In this document: positions 23,697 to 30,107 of the stretch, one piece after another | Numbering within the stretch: position 1 is the stretch's first letter | How the letters are laid out: each line of letters starts with the position of its first letter | From: an uncultured Clostridia bacterium | GTDB lineage: Bacteria; Bacillota; Clostridia; Christensenellales; Borkfalkiaceae | DNA: 35,269 bases | Direction of reading: 5' to 3' | Assembly (NCBI GenBank): GCA_947630325.1 | Contig: CANRHB010000018.1 | Span: forward strand, 1-35,269 | Notes under the pieces: model-generated | What the model saw: the letters and a program-made list of their open reading frames with translations, nothing else | Database searches by the model: none | What the model was told of the DNA's origin: nothing | Translations under genes and position numbers: made by a program

Positions 23697-24008
23697 AACC
23701 CCCTCCAATGGAAGGGTAAGCGAAAAACGGAACCCCCTCCACCGGAGGGGGATTAAGGGGGTGGGCACCATTTCCAAAATCACGTCATTCCGCCCCGCCT
23801 GCACGTTCTATGTTGTCTAAGGGCGGCACGAGGAGCCTGCGACGAAGTAGCGTAGTCGAGGAATGTCCATATTACAATGCGGACACCCTTCGACTTCGCT
23901 CAGGGTGACATAATCGAAACACGCCCCATACCCCTACCCCTCTCCCACGGAAGGAGTAAGCGAAAAACGGAACCCCCTCCACCGGAGGGGGACAAAGGGG
24001 GGGCATTC
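23697..24008. repeat. repeat cluster (families A, B, C) between jag and rsmG
   Basis: Family A copies at about 23697-23720 (partial), 23731-23768 and 23969-24008 (core CCCTCCACCGGAGGGGGA). Family B at 23783-23850. The right half of family C (ACACCCTTCGACTTCGCTCA) at about 23880-23912. In many Firmicutes mnmE and mnmG sit in this gap; here there is only repeat DNA. Confidence 0.83.
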
Positions 24009-24038
24009 CTCATCACTCTCCCTCAACGCCTTCAATAC

Positions 24039-24067
24039 TTGCGTCGGGGGAGAAAATATGCTATAAT
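24039..24067 (+). promoter_or_regulatory. sigma-A promoter of rsmG, predicting a leaderless mRNA
   Basis: TTGCGT (24039-24044), 17-bp spacer, TATAAT (24062-24067). Only ACAGGC separates the -10 box from the ATG, so the normal start (+7 from the box end) is the A of the ATG at 24074. Confidence 0.75.
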
Positions 24068-24073
24068 ACAGGC

Positions 24074-24772
24074 ATGGAAGATACCAACGCCGTCTGTATG
24101 CGGCTTTTAGAGAGCATCCAAGGGGAATACCGCGAAAAATTCGCCGCGTTTTACACTCTTCTTGTCGATTGCAATCAAAAATACAACCTTACCTCTGTCG
24201 TGGAGGAGCGGGACGTCCTTTACAAACACTTTCTCGATTCGGTGATGGGGGAGCGCTTTTTCCCCGTCCGTGCTTCGGTCGCCGAAGTGGGTTCGGGCGC
24301 GGGCTTTCCCTCCATCCCCCTCAAGATCGTGCGGGACGACCTCTCCTTCACCCTCTTCGAGAGCGTGGGAAAGAAGTGCGATTTTCTGCGCGCGGCAACA
24401 AAAGAGTTGCGGTTTTCCGATATGGAAGTGCAAAAATTGCGCGCCGAGGACGCCGCGAGAGGGGAATTCCGCGAAAAATTCGACGTCTGTTGCGCCCGTG
24501 CCGTCGCGCGCCTCAACACCCTTGCCGAGTACTGCCTCCCCCTCGTGAAAACGGGCGGCAGGTTCATCGCCTACAAGGGGAGCGCGGAGGAGGAACTCGA
24601 AGAGGCAAAAAACGCCATCGCAATTTTGGGCGGCGAGATTGAAGAATGTTTCTCCTTCTCTCTTCCGGAGGGCTATGGCGAACGGACGATCGTCGTGATC
24701 AAAAAGAAAAAGCCGACGCCCGCAAAATATCCGCGCGGACGGGGCAAGGAAAGGAGCGACCCCATTCTATGA
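24074..24772 (+). CDS. rsmG: 16S rRNA (guanine-N7) methyltransferase RsmG (GidB)
   Basis: A 232-residue SAM-dependent methyltransferase that modifies G527 (E. coli numbering) of 16S rRNA. The family N-terminus FYTLLVDCNQKYNLTSV and KHFLDSV precede the SAM loop EVGSGAGFPSIPLKI; CARAVARLNTLAEYCLPLV follows. A basic tail (KKKKPTPAKYPRGRGKERSD) ends the protein. The start at 24074 has no Shine-Dalgarno, but the promoter ends 6 bp upstream, so the transcript is probably leaderless. The alternative ATG at 24098 has no ribosome site either and would shorten the N-terminal helix. Its stop overlaps the next start (ATGA). Confidence 0.95.
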   Translation: MEDTNAVCMRLLESIQGEYREKFAAFYTLLVDCNQKYNLTSVVEERDVLYKHFLDSVMGERFFPVRASVAEVGSGAGFPSIPLKIVRDDLSFTLFESVGKKCDFLRAATKELRFSDMEVQKLRAEDAARGEFREKFDVCCARAVARLNTLAEYCLPLVKTGGRFIAYKGSAEEELEEAKNAIAILGGEIEECFSFSLPEGYGERTIVVIKKKKPTPAKYPRGRGKERSDPIL

Positions 24773-25230
24773 AGGACCGCGTATATTTGAGTTGTGCGCT
24801 CACGGGGCACCGCGAACTGCCGCGGGAATTCGATAAAAACGCGCTTTATGACCGCCTCGAACTGCTGATAGACGGCGGGTGCGAGACCTTTTTCTGCGGC
24901 ATGGCGGAGGGGTTCGACCTTGCGGCGATGTCCTGTCTCGCCGCGCTCAAAAAAAAGAGAAAGCTGTTCGTGGAGGCGTGCATTCCCTTTGCGGGGTTCG
25001 AGAATCGGTTTACTGCGCGCGACCGCCGCGTCTATGACGAACTCATCACGTGGTGCGACCGCACGACGGTCATCTTTCCCGAATACCGTGCGGGGTGTTT
25101 TCTCGCCCGAAACCGCTATATGGTGGACTGCGCGGACGTGTTGCTTGCGTACTGCACCAAGGAGCGCGGCGGCACGGCGTACACGGTAAATTACGCCCGC
25201 CGCAAAGAAGTGCCCGTGCTTTTTTTGTAA
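24769..25230 (+). CDS. SLOG-family protein (DUF1273/YpsA-like)
   Basis: A 153-residue Rossmann-like protein. The pattern CALTGHRELP at the start, CGMAEGFDLAAMSCLAALKK in the middle (glycine-rich ligand loop), then ADVLLAYCTKERGGTAYTVN matches DUF1273 members of the SLOG superfamily, whose folds bind nucleotides or nucleotide-derived ligands; YpsA of Bacillus affects cell division. No known reaction can be assigned. It overlaps rsmG by 4 bp (ATGA), so the two are co-translated. AAAGGAG lies about 12 nt upstream, rather far. Confidence 0.82.
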   Translation: MKDRVYLSCALTGHRELPREFDKNALYDRLELLIDGGCETFFCGMAEGFDLAAMSCLAALKKKRKLFVEACIPFAGFENRFTARDRRVYDELITWCDRTTVIFPEYRAGCFLARNRYMVDCADVLLAYCTKERGGTAYTVNYARRKEVPVLFL

Positions 25231-25235
25231 GAGAA

Positions 25236-25613
25236 GGGCTCCTCCTTAGGAGGAGCTGTCACGAAGTGACTGAGGTGGTGCTCTCTAAGCGCCCCTGTAG
25301 GGGAGCTGTCGCCCCGCCCGCACGTTCTATGTTGCCTAAGGGCGGCACGAGGAGCCTGCGACGAAGTTGAAATCTCTGCCGTATTATAAAATCACGTCAC
25401 CCTGAGCTTGTCGAAGGGTGTCCGCATTATCATAAGGCGAGATTTCTCCACTCCGCCTGCGGCTTCGGTCGAAATGACAAATTAAGAATGCGCACGGCTC
25501 AGGGTGACGTAATTAGAACGAAGGACACCACCCCCCCTACCCCCTCCTGAGGAGGGGGTAAGAGGAACTCAACAAAACCCCCTGCTTTGGAGGGGGACTA
25601 AGGGGTGGGTGTG
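25236..25613. repeat. dense repeat mosaic (families A-E, mostly partial)
   Basis: Two D-type heads occur in tandem: 25236-25277 (GCTCCTCCTTAGGAGGAGCT version) and 25288-25313 (GCGCCCCTGTAGGGGAGCTG), the second running straight into a B copy (25310-25375). A C/E hybrid spans 25393-25483, with C's GAGCTTGTCGAAGGGTGTCC joined to E's GAGATTTCTCCACTCCG and TCGAAATGACA. The right end of C (CTCAGGGTGACGTAATT) is at 25498-25515. A-type copies occupy 25540-25613. The hairpin GCTCCTCC-TTA-GGAGGAGC at 25239-25257 may serve as end of the upstream operon. Confidence 0.82.
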
Positions 25614-25614
25614 C

Positions 25615-26055
25615 TCAATAATCGGTTCTGCCGACGAGATAGTCGAGTGAAATATTCAAATAATCGGCAAGCACGCAAAGAGAGGGAAGAGAGGGAGATT
25701 CGCCTTTCGCCCAACGCGTGACGCGGGAATCGTTCACCGTTCCGCTACTTGTGAGCGCATAGCGGTTGACACTGCGCTCATTCATGATCTCCCGCAACCG
25801 ACCGTAAAATGCGGGCAAGGGATGTGCGGCGACTTCTTCAAAATTTTCTCTCCTTCCGACCAAAAAGTCAAGAGGACATGCAAACAAATCGGCAAGCAGG
25901 ACGATATTTTTTAGCGACGGCAACTTTTCCCCGCGCAACCAGGCACGGACCGCAGACCCCGCAATGCCGAGTTTTTCGGAAACTTCTTCGGATTTCCATT
26001 CTTTTTCTTCCATCAACTCCCTTAACCGCAGGGGAAATTTCGACAAGTATTCCAT
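25615..26055 (-). CDS. transcriptional regulator with two tandem XRE-type HTH domains
   Basis: A 146-residue protein made of two Cro/C1-type modules. Module 1 (about 8-68) has KSEEVSEKLGIAGSAVRAWL and ends PLDFLVGRRENF; module 2 (about 80-146) has VNRYALTSSGTVNDSRVTRW and ends SLDYLVGRTDY, the same closing motif. Such a double module could bind two half-sites or be a fused dimer. Start chosen at 26055 because AGGAG lies 6 nt upstream; a start at 26076 has none. The gap to the divergent reading frame holds an imperfect palindrome (26090-26122), a likely operator. The target is unknown. Confidence 0.85.
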   Translation of the reverse strand: MEYLSKFPLRLRELMEEKEWKSEEVSEKLGIAGSAVRAWLRGEKLPSLKNIVLLADLFACPLDFLVGRRENFEEVAAHPLPAFYGRLREIMNERSVNRYALTSSGTVNDSRVTRWAKGESPSLPSLCVLADYLNISLDYLVGRTDY

Positions 26056-26089
26056 AAAATCTCCTAAATCAGACATTATTCTATCCTAC

Positions 26090-26122
26090 GAACTGTGCCA
26101 AAATGTCGTTGTGGCTCAGTTC
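26090..26122. promoter_or_regulatory. imperfect palindrome, candidate operator of the double-HTH regulator
   Basis: GAACTGTGCCA (26090-26100) and TGGCTCAGTTC (26112-26122) are inverted repeats with one mismatch and an 11-bp centre, in the divergent gap. It overlaps the -35 box of a possible rightward promoter (TTGTGG 26109-26114, 17 bp, TATTAT 26132-26137) and lies next to the leftward -10 TAGAAT (26078-26083). Confidence 0.55.
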
Positions 26123-26153
26123 GCAGGTGTCTATTATGTCCAAAGGAGTTGTT

Positions 26154-26399
26154 ATGAAATACGATGAGGAAAAAAATTTTGAAGAAACAAAAGAGCCGCG
26201 CTTTTATGCACGGGAACTACTTTATGAAATTTTGCTTCTCTTAAAAGAGTGCTTTGTCGCAAAATTTCGGGTTTGCGAGGACGGGATCTCTATCCGCTTT
26301 TTGAACGGACAACGCGCGTTTCTCGCCGTTTGGTTCACAGAGCCATGGGAAAAAGACGAAAAACTTTACTTTTTTTGTATTCTATGCTATAATCGACCT
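26154..26399 (+). other. in-frame upstream reading frame of unclear status (small gene that lost its stop, or N-terminal extension)
   Basis: ATG at 26154 with a strong AAAGGAG site opens 82 codons (MKYDEEKNFEETKEPRFYAR, then ELLYEILLLLKECFVAKF) that run without a stop into the gene at 26400. The base composition is more AT-rich than the downstream gene, and the last 35 bp contain that gene's promoter. It looks like a small protein of the same sort as the one at 1597-1845 (shared R/K-F-x-N-G-Q: SIRFLNGQRAFLAV) whose stop codon has been lost, giving either a fusion or a relic. The alternative is one 480-residue protein from 26154 to 27596. Confidence 0.5.
26365..26393 (+). promoter_or_regulatory. 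sigma-A promoter giving a second leaderless transcript
   Basis: TTTACT (26365-26370), 17-bp spacer, TATAAT (26388-26393), then CGACCT and the ATG at 26400. The spacing between -10 and ATG is 6 bp, identical to rsmG. Confidence 0.68.
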
Positions 26400-27596
26400 A
26401 TGGAAAAATTGTGTTTCGGGGACGGCGAAAAGCTCGGCGTGTTCGACGGCGAGAACGTCTCTTTGTACGAGAGCGAATATATCGTGCGCTACCGCGAGTA
26501 TGCCGAGACGCGCGTCAAAAACGACGAATGGAAGTTCGGCGGCGACGGCGCGCGCTTCCGCGGCGATTACGATCTCTACAACGCCCGCAAGCAAGAAAAA
26601 GTAGAGGCCTGCGTCAACGGCGTTGCTTGGCAGGAGGGGAAGGTCGTCTATTCCTTTACCGTCAACGGCTCCTCGGGGGTGTACCGCAAGGACATCGCCG
26701 ACAAAAAAGCGCGCGAAGAGCACATCCTCTCCACATCCGACGAGGAGATCCTCTCTTTGAGCCCTGCGGGAAACCTTCTTGCCGTCACCGTGCGGCGGGA
26801 CGGGGCGACTTCCTCCGTCGGCACCCTCGACGCAAACACTTCCGAACTCAAAACCCTCACCGAAGGGGACGCGCGGGACGCCGATCCCTGCTTCTCTCCC
26901 CATGAGCCCAACGTGCTCTATTTCGACAGCGCGGGGGTGGGCAGAAACGCGCAGGGGGAGTTCACGGGCAGTTACGCCCCCGCCGTGATCTGCGCGCTCG
27001 ACCTCGATACCATGGAGATCAAAGAGGTCGCGGGGGAGAAAAAATGCGCCCTCGTCAAGCCGAAATTTTCCCAAAACGGCGACCTGTATTACATAAAACG
27101 GCCCAACCGCCCCGAAAAGAGCGGCAACGTCTTTGTCGATATTCTCCTCTTTCCCTTCCGCATTCTCAAGGCGATCTTCGGCTTTTTGCAGGCGTTCGTC
27201 GCCATCTTCGGGCACACGAGCCTGACCTCGCAGACGGAGGGAGGAGAGAATCCCGCCCGCGGCAGAAAGACGGACGCGCGCAAACTCTGGCTGGACGGCG
27301 CCCTGCTCGACGCCGACCGCGAATATAAGCGCAACGCTAAAAAGCAGAAAGGGGAGGCGGGTTTTATCCCCATGAGCTGGAAACTCGTAAAACACACACC
27401 GCAGGGGGAGGAGACCGTAAAGTTAGGAGTTTGCGACTTTGCCCTCTGCAAGGACGGCGGCGTCTACTGCACCAACGGCAGACACATCTTTTATGTGAAG
27501 GACGGCGTTTCCCGCAAGATCGCGGATACCGAAAAGTGCCTCTGCCTTGCCACAGAGAGCAGGGCAGCGGCTCCCGCGGAGGTGTTCGCGCTATGA
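26400..27596 (+). CDS. TolB/WD-type propeller-like protein with a hydrophobic segment, unknown function
   Basis: A 398-residue protein. Residues 1-210 carry repeated short beta-blade patterns such as EEILSLSPAGNLLAVTVRRD and DADPCFSPHEPNVLYFDSAG, as in TolB-like propellers. A hydrophobic stretch at about 245-268 (VDILLFPFRILKAIFGFLQA) interrupts it and may dip into the membrane, followed by a charged linker and further strands (KDGGVYCTNGRHIFYVKDG). There is no signal peptide. The start at 26400 has no ribosome site but a promoter placed for leaderless transcription. The stop overlaps the start of the membrane protein gene (ATGA), suggesting that the two products work together. I do not know the function. 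Confidence 0.72.
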   Translation: MEKLCFGDGEKLGVFDGENVSLYESEYIVRYREYAETRVKNDEWKFGGDGARFRGDYDLYNARKQEKVEACVNGVAWQEGKVVYSFTVNGSSGVYRKDIADKKAREEHILSTSDEEILSLSPAGNLLAVTVRRDGATSSVGTLDANTSELKTLTEGDARDADPCFSPHEPNVLYFDSAGVGRNAQGEFTGSYAPAVICALDLDTMEIKEVAGEKKCALVKPKFSQNGDLYYIKRPNRPEKSGNVFVDILLFPFRILKAIFGFLQAFVAIFGHTSLTSQTEGGENPARGRKTDARKLWLDGALLDADREYKRNAKKQKGEAGFIPMSWKLVKHTPQGEETVKLGVCDFALCKDGGVYCTNGRHIFYVKDGVSRKIADTEKCLCLATESRAAAPAEVFAL

Positions 27597-28663
27597 AGGG
27601 TGCACAGGGTGTGTTCGGAAAGGTGCGTACCTTCTTTTCGGACGCGGTGAAGTATCGGCCGCGCCTTTCCTTCCTTGCCCTCAAATGGGTCGCCCTCTTT
27701 CTCGTCACCCTCTCCCAACTCGCCGTTTGGGCGCTCTCCAATCTGCCTGCGGAGAGCCCCTATCTGTCCTTTTTCCGCTTTTTGCACGATCTCAACCGCC
27801 TTACCGTCCCCCTTCTCTTTGTCTCGCTCATCTCGAGCATCTTCCAAAAGAAGTCCGAACTCCCCCGCACGGTGGCGCAATATGCGGTATTCGCCCTCCT
27901 CTTTTACGGAGTGGAGATCTTCCTTTTCGTCAACCTCGTCATTCCCGTCCTCGGAGAGATGCTCAAAGAACTCATCGAAGGCTATACGGGGCTCGGCGCG
28001 GATCTCTCGCAGGAGATGTTCGACACGGTCGTCCATGAAATTTTGTACGCCCTCTTTGCGCAGGTGTCCAATTTTAACGTCTTTATGGACAGCTTCCTGT
28101 GCGGGATCATCTTTCTGTTCGTCTTTTATACCCCCGCATGGGCAAATACGAAGAAAAAACTTCTCGTGTTCCGCTATCTCGCCCTCCTGCCCGCCCTCTA
28201 CATCGCCGCCTCCTTTGTGTTGCACGGGCTGGCGAGTTTCGGCAAGATCCGCCTCGACATCTACCTCGGCGCGTTGCTTCCCCACAAACGCATCGCCTAT
28301 TGGTTCTTCTTCGGGGGAGTATTGGGCTACCTCAAGCGCACCGAGCGCAAGACGGGCTTCAAGGAGGCGGACATCAGCTCCGCAGTCATCGCTGCCCTCC
28401 TCATCACGGTAAGCATCATCGACCTCGCCCTCTCCAATGTCGCCGCGCTTGGAAAGATCGGCTTCGGCAAGTCCTATACCATGGCGGTGGGCGCGCCCCT
28501 CATTCTCCTCTTCGACGTCAGAAAAGCGCCCCGCCATCCATGGCTCTCCCGCCTCATTCCCGTGTATTATGTCGCTAATTACGGGCTCCTTTGGGGACTG
28601 TTCGCGGGCGGCGGGGGGCTCATCGGATTTTTCTTTATGAATTGGATCACGGGGCTTTTATAA
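27593..28663 (+). CDS. polytopic membrane protein, unknown function
   Basis: A 356-residue protein with eight or nine predicted membrane helices (for example LALKWVALFLVTLSQLAVWA, then LLFYGVEIFLFVNLVIPVL, and later LALLPALYIAASFVLHGL). A long polar segment near residues 120-150 is probably outside or on one face. No transporter or enzyme signature was recognised. GGAGG lies about 10 nt upstream, and the start overlaps the stop of the propeller-like gene. A clean terminator follows. A membrane partner of the propeller-like protein is the simplest reading. Confidence 0.78.
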   Translation: MKGAQGVFGKVRTFFSDAVKYRPRLSFLALKWVALFLVTLSQLAVWALSNLPAESPYLSFFRFLHDLNRLTVPLLFVSLISSIFQKKSELPRTVAQYAVFALLFYGVEIFLFVNLVIPVLGEMLKELIEGYTGLGADLSQEMFDTVVHEILYALFAQVSNFNVFMDSFLCGIIFLFVFYTPAWANTKKKLLVFRYLALLPALYIAASFVLHGLASFGKIRLDIYLGALLPHKRIAYWFFFGGVLGYLKRTERKTGFKEADISSAVIAALLITVSIIDLALSNVAALGKIGFGKSYTMAVGAPLILLFDVRKAPRHPWLSRLIPVYYVANYGLLWGLFAGGGGLIGFFFMNWITGLL

Positions 28664-28674
28664 CGGCCCGCAGG

Positions 28675-28700
28675 AAAACCGCGCAAAGTCGCGGTTTTTT
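28675..28700 (+). terminator. intrinsic terminator of the propeller/membrane protein pair
   Basis: AAAACCGCG pairs with CGCGGTTTT, 6-nt loop, then a run of six T; 12 bp after the stop. Confidence 0.93.
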
Positions 28701-28773
28701 GACACCCGTTTTCAGATTTCGCTCTCCCGTTTGGGGTAAACTCAAAGGAAGGAACGAAAAATAAGGAACGGAT

Positions 28774-29697
28774 ATGGCATACGAAAAGAGACTTTGCATT
28801 CTCAAACAGATGAAGAAGGGCTTCACGGCGGACGGCGGTCCGGTGACGGGGGCGGTGTATGCGGAGCGGCTGGGCGGCGAACTTACGATCACGCCGCGCA
28901 TCGCGGGGCTCTCCCCCCTTGCGGAAGGGAGATATGTCCTCGTCGTGCAGGCGGGCGGCAGATACGACGCCTTCGAACTCAAAGGCAACGAGGCGCTCAA
29001 AGCGTGGGACGCTCCCTCCGTTGCCGAGGGATTTTCGGCGCTTTTATGCTTTGTGCGGGGAGAAGCGGAACCGATCGCCTTCGGAAGATGCGGAAGCGCG
29101 CCCGACAACTATCTTCCCCTCTTGGAGGCGCTCTCCGAGCGTCCGAGAAAGCGGCCCGTTCCCGTGCCCATGCCCCCCAACCAGATCCCCGGCGCGCCCT
29201 CGCCGCAGGTGCCCCTCGCCCCCGCGATCCCCGTGCCCGATAACGAAGAAGAGCCGCTTTCGGATATGGCGGCGGTAAAGTACGACGACGAGGCGATCGC
29301 AAGCGCAAACTTCTATGAAGGCGGCCCCTCTTACCCTCCCGAAGGGGAGAACGAGCCCACAGAGCACCCCTTCCGCCTCAAACGTGGCGGGCTTACATAT
29401 TATTATAAGATCGCCGCAAAGCTCAAAGAGGCGTTTGAAAAATACCCGCGGGACAACACCTTATGCGCCGCGCTTCCGGGGTCCGAGTGGGTGAAAACGG
29501 AGAACGCGCTGCTCGGGGTGATGTATGCGGAGGGGATCCCCAAATACCTCTGCGTGGCGATCAAGGAGTCCCCGCCCGACGAGGCGAAGGAGGCGAGCGT
29601 CTTTGTGCCCGTCGGTCCCTATTCGGAGGACGAGGGCTATTTTGTCGTCTTTCAAGACGCCGACACGGGCGACTATGTAAAAGTTGCGCATAGTTGA
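28774..29697 (+). CDS. 307-residue soluble protein with a proline-rich linker, unknown function
   Basis: Two globular parts joined by a proline-rich linker. Residues 1-125 (opening MAYEKRLCILKQMKKGFTAD) are mostly beta with GRYVLVVQAGGRYDAFELKG, suggestive of a small sandwich domain. The linker (about 125-150) is PVPVPMPPNQIPGAPSPQVP-like. Residues 200-307 hold FRLKRGGLTYYYKIAAKLKE, EKYPRDNTLCAALPGSEWVK and DEGYFVVFQDADTGDYVKVA. There is no signal peptide or membrane helix. I do not recognise a characterised family. AAGGA precedes the ATG by 7 nt. No consensus promoter was found in the 75-bp gap after the previous terminator. Confidence 0.78.
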   Translation: MAYEKRLCILKQMKKGFTADGGPVTGAVYAERLGGELTITPRIAGLSPLAEGRYVLVVQAGGRYDAFELKGNEALKAWDAPSVAEGFSALLCFVRGEAEPIAFGRCGSAPDNYLPLLEALSERPRKRPVPVPMPPNQIPGAPSPQVPLAPAIPVPDNEEEPLSDMAAVKYDDEAIASANFYEGGPSYPPEGENEPTEHPFRLKRGGLTYYYKIAAKLKEAFEKYPRDNTLCAALPGSEWVKTENALLGVMYAEGIPKYLCVAIKESPPDEAKEASVFVPVGPYSEDEGYFVVFQDADTGDYVKVAHS

Positions 29698-29719
29698 GGA
29701 GAGGGTATTTAGAACACGC

Positions 29720-29961
29720 CCCACCCCCCTACCCCCCTCCCACGGAGGGGGCAAGAGAGGAACCCCCTCCAATGGAGGGGGATTAAGGGGGTGGGACCTG
29801 CCCCCTTTTAAGGGGGCGGGTGGCGAGCGAAGCGAGACAGGTGGGGGTTACTCTCGGCGCCCCTTTTAGGGGAGCTGTCGCGCTTGCGCGACTGAGGGGT
29901 TTTCATAAAACCCTTTCCCCCTCGCGCCCCGCTCGGGTACTTTCCCTAAAAGGGACAGCAA
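29720..29961. repeat. repeat cluster A-F-D upstream of pckA
   Basis: A-type copies (29720-29795, including CCCCTCCAATGGAGGGGGAT), a family F copy (29798-29850, CCTGCCCCCTTTTAAGGGGG then GCGGGTGGCGAGCGAAGCGA), and a short-form D element (29856-29961) from GGCGCCCCTTTTAGGGGAGC to CCCTAAAAGGGACAGCAAG. The order F then D recurs at 32432-32714. Confidence 0.85.
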
Positions 29962-30017
29962 GGGAAACAGCAGAACCCTCCCCCCCAACTCCTTTCCACA
30001 AAATTTTCCCAAAACGG

Positions 30018-30046
30018 TTTACTTTGACAAACTTTCGTGCTATACT
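30018..30046 (+). promoter_or_regulatory. probable sigma-A promoter of pckA
   Basis: TTTACT (30018-30023), 17-bp spacer, TATACT (30041-30046). A TTGACA at 30024-30029 with a TGTATT 16 bp downstream (30046-30051) is a competing reading of the same stretch. Confidence 0.65.
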
Positions 30047-30107
30047 GTATTTGGAAGAGGTTGGGCGGTTTGCCCATTCAACGGAAAAATACATTCGGAG
30101 GTCAACT

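Noticed and set aside
29820-30107. N-terminal extension of pckA
   Set aside because: The 96 extra codons are translated repeat DNA and overlap the promoter; the strong ribosome site and the family start point to 30108.
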